From assembly GCA_038380795.1 (NCBI GenBank), contig CM076259.1, forward strand, positions 60,469,938-60,533,937: 64,000 nucleotides of DNA, written 5' to 3'. The notes under the pieces were generated by a model. The model made no database searches. It was given only the letters and a program-made list of their open reading frames with translations, and was not told the origin of the DNA. How positions within the stretch are numbered: the stretch's first letter is position 1; the number at the start of each line of letters is the position of its first letter. This document shows, piece after piece, positions 27,501 through 36,659 of this stretch. This DNA is from Pyrocephalus nanus. Lineage: Eukaryota > Chordata > Aves > Passeriformes > Tyrannidae. The position numbers and the translations under genes were made by a program.

Positions 27501-28989
27501 ACGTTTTGATGCTTCAGTGTGCCCATCCATAATCTAGAGGTATCATTGACACTGGCATTATGAAGGACAGTTCTTTGTAAAATATGAAGCTTTCAAGCAA
27601 AGAGGTACTATGCTAAAACCATAATAATTTTTGTCCTTTATAGCAAGAATATTACAAACTTACTGCCACATTCAGTTTCAGTTAAGCAAGGTGGTGTTAT
27701 GCCACATAAAGGACAGTTGGGGAAAAAATTTAAACTGTAGTAACATATGAAGAGCAGATAATAAAAAAATACTCTCTTTTGAAAAGTGAAGTAACTTTTT
27801 GGATCTCCTTCTATGACACAGGATAATTTTTCTGTATCTGACAGATAAAGTCACAAAACTATGTTTGAAGAGAAGTGTTATCTCACAACAGGAGAGAAAG
27901 GATAGACACCTTATTCATCAAACAACATAGCAAAGGCAGAAGGCTGTAAGCGTGCGTACTGCTTTAAGTAATTGCAAACCAGCATTTTAGAAAAGGACAG
28001 ACAAGTATACCAGAAAGCTGCAGTGACACTACGCCAAAACAAAAAGTATTAAGGTACTTGAACTTCCCATTTCAAGTAATACAAGTAGTTAATCTGCATT
28101 CAGTGGACTCCACTTTTTTAAAGCTATATACACACAAAAATCCTGCACATTGCCAAATTAATTGTTTTGAGCAGTTTCACAAGGCAATTGGTTATTGATA
28201 AAACAGATGATTAGGCACACCACAGCATTTCACTTAAAAAAAAAAAAAAAAGGAAACAAAAGACATAGTTGCAAAAGCTATTTTCCTACAGCATGTGAAG
28301 AATTCAAAGTGAGTTCTTGATTTACCTTCTATAACTGCTGCTATAGCCTTTACCTCGTGGTGAAGGGCCATGTACGAATCTACATGTGTTCCCATAGAGG
28401 CAGTTGCCAGTCTTCAGCCAGTTACGGCACTGTGTCTAAGAGACAGACATTACTGGGTGAATTTCACACTCGTTTCTGGAAATACCATTGGTGTGAGTGT
28501 GGCAGAACAAACAAATGACTCCACATTAACTCCCATTTATCTGTAATTTCTGTCCACCAGTAATATAACTCATTAAAAAAAATAATCAACAATGAGCATC
28601 AGGTCTGGCAAAGAAAAATTTAGGTTGGTGGAAATACTACTGATATGTACAATACTACTGCTCTTCTCCAGAAGCTGGGACAACACATGTTATTTGAAAA
28701 TTCTAGTATTAGTATGTTGAACATCCATGCGTTAAGGAGTTCTTTTCACCTTTACTTTACATCAGTGACATCTGAGCATTTGGTACTTGTGAGCTACTCT
28801 TTCCCACCACACAAATCCTGAAAAAGAAGATGCTGGGGTGGGGAGGAAAAGAAGAACACTTTTACAACTCACCTCTGCAGTACTTCCAGTGCTGGGTCCA
28901 AGCCTTTCAAACACACTGGGTCTTCGGGATGTGCTATCGGATATGGTCTTGGTATTTTCCACTGTGACCTTCCTTCTAATTTTTGACAT
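1..28989 (-). CDS. ZC3H13: ZC3H13, zinc finger CCCH domain protein 13 (5' two thirds of the coding region, spliced)
   Basis: ZC3H13 is a nuclear scaffold of the m6A methyltransferase-associated complex with WTAP, VIRMA, HAKAI and RBM15; in fly the homologue Flacc links the RBM15 homologue to the WTAP homologue. Fourteen coding exons join with GT/AG borders and matching phase: 28873-28989, 28326-28435, 22868-22979, 16229-16337, 13908-14047, 13011-13165, 11470-11667, 10015-10188, 7242-7552, 5785-6249, 4698-4880, 2068-2611, 894-997 and 1-526. They give 3,248 coding bases, about 1,082 residues, without a stop. The human protein has about 1,668 residues as I recall, so the C-terminal third is off the left edge. 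Visible are a CCCH finger (C42, C51, C57, H61), a charged coiled-coil at about 163-196, RS-type regions and an RE/RD repeat at about 692-873. Identity rests on near-identical recalled human segments throughout. Confidence 0.97.
894..997 (-). CDS. ZC3H13: ZC3H13 exon 14
   Basis: 104 bp, residues 873-908: KRHRNESSPSPRQSPKRRR, then a conserved SPDSDAYNSGDDK segment. Acceptor TTCTGCAG, donor ATAAAA/GTAAGT. Confidence 0.95.
2068..2611 (-). CDS. ZC3H13: ZC3H13 exon 13 (long RE/RD low-complexity domain)
   Basis: 544 bp, residues 692-873. After SSPVRHQGR the exon is mostly alternating arginine with glutamate or aspartate, ending RDVHEERKSK. Such mixed-charge domains are known to drive nuclear speckle-type condensation. 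The coding strand is almost pure purine, so other frames and the opposite strand also stay open; those are shadows. Acceptor TTGGCAG, donor TCCAA/GTGAGT. Confidence 0.96.
4698..4880 (-). CDS. ZC3H13: ZC3H13 exon 12
   Basis: 183 bp, residues 631-692. It encodes SSGNYHDSWESRSSYADRD and then QARDSSFERRHGERDRR, the same as human with minor changes. Acceptor TATTAG, donor AAAGAG/GTATTC. Confidence 0.95.
5785..6249 (-). CDS. ZC3H13: ZC3H13 exon 11 (Arg-Asp repeats)
   Basis: 465 bp, residues 476-631, one open frame throughout. Dominated by RD, RE and RS pairs such as RDTRDYGRDTKDSRDQRDS, ending SRGRGPELSDK as in human. Acceptor TTTTACAG, donor ACAAAG/GTATTG. Confidence 0.95.
7242..7552 (-). CDS. 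ZC3H13: ZC3H13 exon 10 (RS domain)
   Basis: 311 bp, residues 372-476. Dense SP/RS repeats begin SASPSGQHHSPISSRHHSSS and end in SHDRRHERRDE across the next junction; highly similar to human. Acceptor CTTGCAG, donor GGGATG/GTATGA. Confidence 0.96.
10015..10188 (-). CDS. ZC3H13: ZC3H13 exon 9 (in-phase RS-type cassette exon)
   Basis: 174 bp, exactly 58 codons, residues 314-372. Bordered by acceptor CCCAG and donor TCGCAG/GTAGGA, with the same phase on both sides, so skipping keeps the frame. It encodes an RS-type segment with RRQKRSPSPADHSGSNSS. The human isoform I recall passes directly from the exon 8 to the exon 10 equivalent, so this may be alternatively spliced. Codon pattern and phase support a real exon. 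Confidence 0.83.
11470..11667 (-). CDS. ZC3H13: ZC3H13 exon 8
   Basis: 198 bp, residues 248-314. It begins SSKSNQSKKKGPRTPSPPPP and continues as a lysine/glutamate-rich stretch with RGRDFERHKEK, matching the human order. Acceptor CTCTAG, donor GCAGAG/GTAAGT. Confidence 0.95.
12841..12897. repeat. AT-rich repeated and palindromic block in ZC3H13 intron 7
   Basis: The motif aagttatataat occurs twice around a run of attaat-type inverted repeats. Probably a simple-sequence expansion. Confidence 0.6.
13011..13165 (-). CDS. ZC3H13: ZC3H13 exon 7
   Basis: 155 bp, residues 197-248. Serine/lysine/proline-rich: VVRSKLSPSPRKSSKSPKRR, then VSSPLLDQQR, as in human. Acceptor CCTTAAG, donor CAGAG/GTCAGT. 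Confidence 0.94.
13908..14047 (-). CDS. ZC3H13: ZC3H13 exon 6 (coiled-coil region)
   Basis: 140 bp, residues 150-196. It contains a charged heptad-like helix, LEMKRQKIQRELMKLEQEN, likely a coiled coil and very close to human. Acceptor AACAAAG, donor GAG/GTTTGT. Confidence 0.95.
14048..16228 (-). other. ZC3H13 intron 5
   Basis: About 2.2 kb of AT-rich sequence with a long T run on the plus strand at about 15,968-15,988. Nothing else recognised. Confidence 0.6.
16229..16337 (-). CDS. ZC3H13: ZC3H13 exon 5
   Basis: 109 bp, residues 114-150. It encodes an acidic/basic segment containing EKEDIKITKERTPESEEEN. Acceptor TTTATAG, donor GAAG/GTAAGTATA. Confidence 0.95.
16338..22867 (-). other. ZC3H13 intron 4
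   Basis: 6.5 kb between exons 4 and 5, AT-rich. Apart from the minus-strand ORF at 20249-20440, which is described separately, I see no gene or recognisable repeat. Confidence 0.65.
20249..20440 (-). other. unexplained protein-like ORF in ZC3H13 intron 4
   Basis: 63 codons end in a TAG. The C-terminal part is charged and helix-like, containing MANLKVARGNAIRVIHDNLP and then KKLDRFHKRLRHYN. A possible acceptor (GTAGAG/AGG) would join in phase to ZC3H13 exon 4, which ends in phase 0, and so make an alternative last exon, but the pyrimidine tract is poor. It could instead be a relic of a transposon or processed gene, or chance. No family is recognised. Confidence 0.3.
22868..22979 (-). CDS. ZC3H13: ZC3H13 exon 4
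   Basis: 112 bp, residues 76-113, beginning SPERPTGDLRERMKNKRQDV, as in human. Phase is restored to 0 at the donor AGG/GTAAGAG. The intron before it is about 5.3 kb and the one after about 6.5 kb; the latter holds the unexplained ORF at 20249-20440. Confidence 0.95.
23824..24019 (+). repeat. CR1 LINE fragment, 3' end, plus strand
   Basis: About 200 bp matching the CR1 3' end: a gggttgcccagagaaggtg-type start, the gagcaacctggtctattgga segment, then cccttccaaccc and the terminal attctatgactctatgatt repeats. It lies in ZC3H13 intron 3. Confidence 0.9.
28326..28435 (-). CDS. ZC3H13: ZC3H13 exon 3 (CCCH zinc finger)
   Basis: 110 bp, residues 40-76. It holds the single CCCH finger with spacing C-X8-C-X5-C-X3-H (C42, C51, C57, H61), typical of RNA-binding CCCH fingers. 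Acceptor at 28436-28437, donor AGAAG/GTAAA. Confidence 0.96.
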
Positions 28990-29022
28990 TTTGTACTACT
29001 TCAACCAAAAAAAAAAGCAAAA
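28873..29022 (-). CDS. ZC3H13: ZC3H13 exon 2 (start codon at 28989)
   Basis: Acceptor at 29023-29024, start codon 28987-28989, donor GAG/GTGAGT. It encodes residues 1-39, beginning MSKIRRKVTVENTK, identical to the recalled human N-terminus. The 33 leader bases hold a ten-T run and an in-frame TAG two codons before the start, which fixes the start choice. Ends in phase 0. Confidence 0.96.
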
Positions 29023-32000
29023 CTGTAAAATCCTTCAGTTTGGGGCCATTGACACTGAACTCACATGAATAAAATAGTATGGATATACGTTGTAAGAGTT
29101 GCTGCAGAGGTGATGAAGAAAGAAAAAGAAGTCATAAATGAGTGAAATGTATCTAATAACAAGGAATGCCTCTGATTTGAACTAGTCAGCTGAACACCAG
29201 TAATGATAATTTTTCCTTTTATTTTATGATCTGATATGTATTCTTCAGCTTTCCCTTGGGAAAGATCACAAGACACATTATGCATTTAGGCAGCCAACAC
29301 CACACAGGACAGATGCTTTCTTTCATCATGTATTTTTGGGGCATGAACTCAAGTGACTTAAAGTGAATAGAACCTTTAATGTTATTTCACCAGCCTCTCA
29401 GAAACCAGTTCCAACCACTAAAAATGTCTCCCACTTTTGAAACACATTTCCAAAAATTAGAGCTCCATTTTCCCTCCTTTGTTGTGTATGACAACCTACT
29501 GAAAATCACCTTGATACCAAACACTGTCTGTGTTTGCTATTGGTTTGATTCCCACAACTATTTGGAACCACATGAGTTTAGGAAAAAAATAAAAAGCTCC
29601 ACAACAGTGATACACTTCTTAAGCTTTTCAAGAACTAGCTCCTTTTCATTACGAAAAACAGATTTTAAAGGAAATATAGCATAACTTTGATAAACAAGAA
29701 GTCACAATTTATCTTACCTGAGAAAAGGAGTTATTTATAGAAAGGAAAACATTTAAAAAAAAAAAAGGAAGATACACATTTAGCACTAGAAACAGGTTGT
29801 ATATAAAGGGCAGAATGGGCCCCAACATCTATTGTCCATTCTTTACATGCTACTTGATCTAAACAGAAATAAAATCAATTTGGGAACATCTGTCAGGTGC
29901 TGGACAATTTATATACAGCTCAGAAAACCACCTCTTTGTTGAACTGCAAAGTGCCATCACTCTCATTAGTCAGCAGAGCATGATTAGCCAAACACTAATC
30001 TTCCTACCCTTCTGCTCCTATTCATGCGTCACTGCATTTAGAACACACGCACACTCTTAAGCTAATTTCTTATACGCTAATAGATTACAAATGTCAAAAA
30101 GTTCATACATAGAGCCAGAATAATACAAATTTAAACTAACATCCACCCAGAGTTGACTAATACACATTTTTACCATCTGATCAGCAGTATGTCCCCACAG
30201 TATTCAGATTGCAAGGTTACATTTCACAGGAAAAAAAATATTACAATGCATAAACATGGACACTTCATTATCTGAACCCTACAGTTCCTTCCATGACAAT
30301 ACTTCCTTAGGATCCTGACACCTGTGCACTTTCTACAAACAGAATGCTGTGCTGAAGCTCCTGCTAAGCACTTTAGCTCCTTTATAAACAACAGAAGAAA
30401 GCAAGCTTACACCACGAACTTGAGGTTTCTCAGTAGAGCTCTCCTCCACTGACTACTTCTCCAAGCCTCTGATTATCTGAAGAATTTTATCTCATAAGTA
30501 AGGTTCAGATAATCAAGACATTAACCAAGATGCTCAGGGAGAGTGAAAGTTAACCATATGGTATATACCAAACATTAAAAACAATGGTTAACATCAATTA
30601 GTGGAAGCAGACAGTCAAACAGTAGAATTTGCCAGTAGTATGAAATTATTTGGGTTAGTAAAAACTGTGGAGAACAGAGATTTCCAGGAAGATCTGAGTT
30701 AGAGAATCGAGTAATACAACAGCAGATGAAATGCAAATAAATATAATGCAATGCACACAAGGAGAAATGATTTTATCTAAATATTTGATGAGATCAAATT
30801 AGTCCAGTCTTCTGAGAAAAATAATTAGGAGTCATTGTGGACAGCTCAATGTGCAGCAGTAGTTTTAAAGTCTGACAGGATAAACCATTAAAGTTAGAAA
30901 GCAAAACAACACCATGTCTCACCTAGCTGAGCACCTTTCCATTTCAGGATTCTCACTGAATTTCAGGAATAAACCTACTAAATTTCTACAGTCTCACCCA
31001 GCCACACCCTTTAGTAGAAGATATAAAAATCAACTGACACATGCAAAAGCATTTTTAATAAGACAATCATATAACAACTACTGAATTTAGTTTAAATATT
31101 TACAGTTAAAAGAGCCATATCTGAAATAAAAAGGGTTAGAAAAATGACACTGGCAATGGTATAAGGAGAGCATTCAACACAAGGACAGATGAGTGCATCT
31201 AATACGTAAGTACAGTTCACACTGACACGGTAGTAGTATACAGAAAAATTACATTCATTTTGCCTCTCCATTGGAATGTACTTTGATTTTCAAAGAAACA
31301 GAGGCAAAACTTTTGTTTGGAATGTTACTTTTTACTCAGCATATACTTCCTTTTTGGAATTAACTTCTATAGGAAGTTATGATGATGACTAGGCTTAAAA
31401 GGATTGTTATAAGCATGAACAGGATGAAGGGGGCAACATCATCGTAACTGAACAGATAATTTAATTCCAACTGCATTCTTCCCCATATTTGGACAATAAT
31501 TTCCCATAAGGAAATTAAGAAGAATACCATCCAACCCTCAATCTTCTAAGATTTGTAAAATCTCCTATTTAAAACAAACAAACAAACAAAACACGACTTG
31601 AATGAGAAATGAAAAAACATACTATTTCTGGTAGCATTGTGCCAATTTTGTTCTTCTATTCTGGCCCATATCCACCAGTTTGCAATTAACAACATATTTT
31701 ATTAACAGAAGGGATATTTTATGATAGACTACTCTAAGCAAACAAAACCAGCATGCTGTGAGTGCACAGCATATTCCTTTCTGTATGCACATATCACATG
31801 AGAACCTCACTCATGCAACAAGAACTGCAAGACATTTCACCATTAAGTGAATATAACTGTTACCAAAGGCTGCAAGATTAGAGGCCAGACAGAGGCAAAC
31901 TGAGGAATTTTCACTACGTCAAACATTGCATTTGAGAGACTGCATCTGAAAATGCAGATGCATTTTCATTCTTTGAAAACCAAGCAAGTTGGAAAAATAA

Positions 32001-34831
32001 ATGGACTATTAAAACAATATTGAAAATTTCAGATGTATAATGACAGTTTTTGTGTTTCTGACAAGCTTCTTTGCTCACAAACAAGTATTGTGAGGGGAAA
32101 AAATTTCCAAATTTTCCAATTTTCCAAATTTCTCAGTCAGCACATTAATGGACAGTCAAGAACACTTTAAATGGAACATCCCATAAAGATTGCCGTAACT
32201 TGCTCAGTTCTCACGCATTTTCACCTTACGTTGTTTTACCACTGATGATCACAGTCCTGCTATCAATCCCACACTGATAGCCAGTGCAGTGACTTTCCAT
32301 CAAATGTCTGCCTCTGGATTACCATCTCCTTATCAAACATTCACATGGATTAGACAGCACTGAGTATCAGTGTGGACCGAGCCTTGAGACTTCTCAACAT
32401 TTCAAATAATTACTATTATGATTAAAAAAAAAATTTAAAAAATGTCTAAGTTGAAAATTATGCACTTCAGGTACATGACATTAATTGCCAAATCTACTTA
32501 GAGGCACTGAAGTATCTGCAGCTTCTGAAACAGCTTACTACCACTGAGTGAGTTTAATTTCATCCTCCTAAAATAAATTCTATAGCTAAGATTTTAACTG
32601 TAAAGTATCACTTTTCCATACATAAACAAGATCCATGATAACCTGTAGCAATAAATTAGAAATATTTTAGCACTATGATCACTTACACACAGATGGTGTG
32701 TTACTCTTTAAAAAGTTACTCCTTAAAAAGAGTAACTACCCCAGACTGAGAAACAATCAGTTAATAACATTAATTATACTACCATTTGAAGGAAAATATA
32801 TTTCAGAGTATTACTTACATGAATAAACCTAAAATGTAGACAGACTTGAGAGAAATGAGTGCACCTAGTAGGCTCTAACCAAGGAACCGAAATCAATGAA
32901 GCGTGATGTGACTGACACAGTATTCACTGAAATGTTATATTTTTATTATTAGCACTTCTACATTTTGGTGTCAAGCATGCTTAAGATTTTTCTTCAATAT
33001 TAGTGTGATATTACATAAGCCACAATCAAGAGACATCTGAAACACCTACTTTTCCATTAGAAAAAACTAATCTAGCCCCCTGCAAAAATGAATCCTGAAG
33101 GATTCTACAAGAAAACTAGAAACTGAGATGCAGCAGAGCAAAAGCAAAATTAAAAAAAAAAAAAAGAGATAAATTCTCTTTAAGAAGTCCAAGACATCAC
33201 TTGTAAGCATGTCAATGTCTGTGCATGCACACACCACACACAAGCTAAACATTATGTCACTTTAGAAAATCCTACCTGTGAAGAGATAAATAATATGCCT
33301 TTTAAAATAACAAGCAAAATTAAGTCCTACAGAAGTTCAAATACAAGCTGATTATAACACTCTATAATAAACCAAGTATGTGTTGAAAACTTAATAACAG
33401 CTTTGAGAATGGTTCCCTGAACTTTTCAAAATGAAGAGTTTTTACCTGAAAAGGTTTTGATTCCTATTACAATGTTAATGTTTCCATGTCACAATACTAA
33501 TAAAACAGTGATATTTGAAGGAGCTCCACAGGTTTACTGCCTAAAATACTAAAAATGATAAAACATGTTCATATCGAACCTTCCGAGAAACTCATACAAA
33601 GCCTGTTTGACAGAAAACTGGCATTCTAGACCTACTGTAACAACTCCTTGCTGATAACTCATCACCATATTACCTTGAACCTGTTCCCCTAATTTAACAT
33701 ATGATATTTCTCCATTAGTAGAGACAAGCAACTGCTAAGTATGTTTGCACAAGTATAACATCATGGTTGGCCTTCTACAAGTGAATGAATAAAAATATCA
33801 GGCCCTAGTATGACATTAGAAAGTATATAGTGTTCCACGTCTAACAAAGTCCTTATATTCAAAGATGTTTCCCCTGACTAAGAGACAGTCTACGCAGACT
33901 GGTGCGGACAGGTCCAAGTTCACTCAGTTTTCACATGAAGCTTGCTGGATATGTGTTACCTCCAGTCTGTGAGCTGGATCACCACATTAGCAAGTTGTCA
34001 CTCTCAGCAAACATGCTGAGCAGCAGTGTGCATGATCTCGGGCACAGCCACATAGAGCCACAGTTTTCAGATACATGGTTCATGGGCCGAGTTTGTCCAC
34101 TCCCGTCTGCACAGAAGCACCGTGGGTGCTTCACCACCGGCACAAGATCCCTCAAAGTCCTGGCTGCTAACCCACTACATGCCAAAAACCTGTCCCTCAA
34201 ACATTCTTGCAGAAGGTTGATAAGAAATCAACGGTGGAGTGAGAATCCATTGAGAAGTTAAAGGTGAGGACCTAAGAAGACCATCCCTAACACACAAACT
34301 CAAAACGCCCAGGCTACAGGTTCTGGAAGGGATGGGAGTTAGCCGTAGCCGCTACCTGAAGGAATGGTAATGGGGGAATTTATACGAGCGAAACTAGTAG
34401 TCCCTCTCGAGCGTATAAAACAGAAACTACTTTACTGCCAGAAAGTAGGAGAAGAGCCCTACTGAAGTGGGGAAAAAAAAAAAAAAACAACCCCAAACTA
34501 ACCAAACCACGAACAGGGAAGATCCGAGTACGTAGGAAGGAGGCTGCAGCACGGCCCCGGCCGGCGGGACGGCGGTCCAGGCACAGGGTGGGATGGCTCC
34601 GCCGGGCACCCACCGCCGCCGCCGCTCCAGGGGAGCCCCCGGGCCCGACCCGAGGCGGCGCAGGGCGCTGGGCGGGAGCGCGGCCCTTCCCCGCCGCCGC
34701 GCTCCGCGGGCCGAACGCCGCCGAGGCCCGGCGGCCCCGCGCCAGGCCCGGCCGAGAGGGAAAGGTGCGCGGGGGCCCGTCCCGCCTCCCCGCCCCACCT
34801 TCCGCGCCCGCGGCCGCTCCGCCGCACTCAC
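29023..34831 (-). other. ZC3H13 intron 1
   Basis: 5.8 kb between the untranslated first exon and the start-codon exon. AT-rich, with A runs near 29,755 and 33,150, an AAAC tandem at about 31,570-31,591 and a short inverted repeat at 32,700-32,736. No coding sequence was recognised. Confidence 0.7.
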
Positions 34832-35210
34832 CTGCTCCTTGCGCTGCCGCGCCGCTCCCCGCCGCCTCCTCCGCCGCCGCCCGGGGCGGAGAGGGTGGGA
34901 GGGGGCGAGGGGGGGGTCCGTCCTCCCGGGCCTGGGCGCGGAGCGGCGCGGGCAGGAGGGGGAGGAGCGCGCGGAGCGGCGCGCGCCCCCGCGGACCCGC
35001 CGCTCCCGCCCCGCGCGCCGGGACAGCCGCCGAGGGAGCGCCGCCGCCGCCACCGCCCCCGCGCGCCCTGCCCCGCGGGCCCCGCGCCGCCCGCGCCGCC
35101 GCCGCCGCCGGCGATGACGATGTGATGACGATGGCGACGGCGGTGACGGTGACGCCGATGACGATGGAGGCGGCGGGAAGGGCGGAAGCGGCGGTGCCGC
35201 CATCTTGGGG
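34832..35210 (-). other. ZC3H13: ZC3H13 exon 1, 5' untranslated (left border exact, right border approximate)
   Basis: A strong donor, CAG/GTGAGT, reads on the minus strand with the exon edge at 34832, inside the CpG island. The next minus-strand acceptor is at 29023-29024, ahead of the start codon, so intron 1 is 29023-34831, about 5.8 kb. The transcription start is not visible. It is placed near a YY1-type motif at 35196-35207, because YY1 sites usually lie close to the start in TATA-less promoters. The exon contains a long upstream reading frame that starts inside that motif (see findings). Confidence 0.7.
35196..35207 (-). promoter_or_regulatory. YY1-type motif at the ZC3H13 start region
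   Basis: The minus strand reads CAAGATGGCGGC, a full match to the YY1 consensus, in the sense orientation for ZC3H13. YY1 sites of this kind commonly lie at or just downstream of start sites in CpG-island promoters. The ATG within it opens the 132-codon upstream reading frame. Confidence 0.6.
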
Positions 35211-35257
35211 GAGGGAGGGGGAAGTGGCCGGCTCCGCCTCAGGAGGAGGCGACGGAG

Positions 35258-35690
35258 CTGGTTAAGGGCCTGGAGCTCGAGTGGTGAGGGGATTAGCTGT
35301 GTAGGCTGGGGTTGTTTAACCTGGAGAAAAGGAGGTTCAGAGGGACTTATCGCTCTCTACAGCTGCCTGAAAGGAGGTTGTAGCTAGGTGCGGGTCGGTC
35401 TCTTCTCCCAGGCGACAGGACAAGAGTACATGGCTTTAAACTGCTTCGGGGAGGTTTAGGTTAGACATTAGGAGGAATTTCTCCACAGAAGGGGCGATTA
35501 GATATTGAAATGGACTGCTCAGGGAGGTGGTGGAGTCACCATCCCTGTAGGTGTTTAAGGACAGACTGGATGCGGCACTTAGTGCCATGGTCTGTTTGAC
35601 ATGGTGGTGGTGTTTGGTTATAGATTGGATTCGATGATCTCAGATCTTTTCCAACCTTACTGATTTTGTAATTCTGTGATCTTCTGTTAT
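35258..35690 (+). repeat. CR1 LINE fragment, plus strand, next to the ZC3H13 promoter
   Basis: About 430 bp of CR1 3' region: gggttgtttaacctggagaa, cttatcgctctctacagctg, a diverged middle, cagggaggtggtggagtcac, and a decayed tail, tgtaattctgtgatcttctg. Its left end touches the CpG island. Confidence 0.88.
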
Positions 35691-35885
35691 CCAGGTTGCT
35701 CAGAGCCTCATCCAACCTGCTTTTCAATTTTTCCAGGGATGGGCATCCACCACCTCTGTGGGCAACCTGTGCCAGTGCCACACCACCTGCATTGTGAAAA
35801 ACTTATTCCTTAATCTCAACCTGACCTGTTTCGGTTTAAAACCATTGCCCCTTGTCCGATCACCTTATAAGGGTCTTATCATATA
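35691..35885 (-). repeat. CR1 LINE fragment, minus strand, abutting the preceding copy
   Basis: It reads as CR1 reverse complement: ccaggttgctcagagcctca, ccagggatgggcatccacca, gggcaacctgtgccagtgcc, ending near ccccttgtccgatcacctta. The two copies meet tail to tail with no spacer that I can see. Confidence 0.85.
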
Positions 35886-36430
35886 AAGCCTAGAGGCCAA
35901 TGTTTTGATGCACAAACCCTTGGCTGCAGCATAAATGAACTTGGCTAATTGTGGTGGAGGTGCATGTTGGTGGTTTGGCCACCTGTGTGTCTTTGCCTTT
36001 ATCAAAACGTGCAACAAGAAGTTCTCATGTGAACATGCTTTTTTATTTGAGAGCAGAAACCAGAAGTAGAGTTGTTTTCTGGGAACGAAATCCTTTAATA
36101 GCTCAAGTGACCGAAATGGAGGAACCCCTTCTATGGATGGAGTCTGCCCTATATGACACATGTAGGTCAGAGGCCCATTTGAGGCTACATCACCTGAAAT
36201 TCCCACTATCTAGTGATACATCTGTGTTATTTTCCTCTTACAGAGCGTTCTCTCTATATATATCTGTGGTGCACTGAGCTACCGTTGCAGGTATAGGTAT
36301 ATAGGTATGGTTGAAAACAACTGATGTATCTTAAAATATAGGGGTTGCAGTCATTCCTTTTTTTTTTTTTTTTTTTCCCCATTTTTATGTGGAAGTAATT
36401 TCAATAAAGCAGCAAGCTTTTTTTCTTACT
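35886..36430. other. intergenic, ZC3H13 promoter to CPB2 3' end
   Basis: About 545 bp without a recognisable gene. It contains a 19-base T run on the plus strand at 36,358-36,376, just beyond the short CPB2 3' UTR. Confidence 0.6.
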
Positions 36431-36436
36431 TTTATA
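36431..36436 (-). promoter_or_regulatory. possible CPB2 polyadenylation signal, TATAAA variant
   Basis: The minus strand reads TATAAA about 39 bases after the stop codon. No AATAAA occurs on that strand between the stop and the A-rich tract at 36,376. Variant hexamers of this type are known but weak, so a more distal site is possible. Confidence 0.3.
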
Positions 36437-36474
36437 ACTAAGTGCAGTAATGCTGGAATAAATTATATTCAACA

Positions 36475-36659
36475 TCACAAATTTTGGAGAACATGTTTAG
36501 CTATCTCTTTCACGGCAGAAAGTGCTTCTAAGCAAGTTGGCTTAATTTCTTGAGAAGGAAGCAAAAATCCATAAGTTCCCGTGTCTCGTAGCTCAAAGGT
36601 AAAAGAATATTTAATACCAAGATCATAAGCCCAGTCGTCAGACCCTCCAGGAGCTAAAT
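36475..36659 (-). CDS. CPB2: CPB2 exon 11 (catalytic Glu and stop)
   Basis: 185 bp including the TGA at 36475-36477. [20 protein letters not shown] is followed by [20 protein letters not shown], with specificity D371 and catalytic E386. Acceptor CACATAG. Confidence 0.97.

Larger units (their letters stand above)
34540..35340. promoter_or_regulatory. ZC3H13: CpG-island promoter of ZC3H13
   Basis: About 800 bases of very GC-rich, CpG-dense sequence stand out from the AT-rich surroundings. No TATA box is obvious. GC-box-like runs, repeated TGACG-type half sites at about 35,110-35,160 and one YY1 motif are present. The island lies over the first exon, as expected for a housekeeping gene. A divergent plus-strand transcript is possible, but no coding gene is recognisable on that side. 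Confidence 0.85.

Noticed and set aside
34427..34831. Continuation of the minus-strand frame past the exon 1 donor
   Set aside because: A strong CAG/GTGAGT donor ends the exon at 34832; the rest is intronic.
34588..35387. Several long plus-strand frames in the CpG island, up to 225 codons
   Set aside because: GC-rich sequence has few stops; composition is Ala/Arg/Gly/Pro without domain structure, and no splice or conservation evidence is seen.
35536..35781. 81-codon minus-strand frame near the ZC3H13 promoter
   Set aside because: Made from the two CR1 copies; the encoded text is that of CR1 3' sequence, not a host gene.
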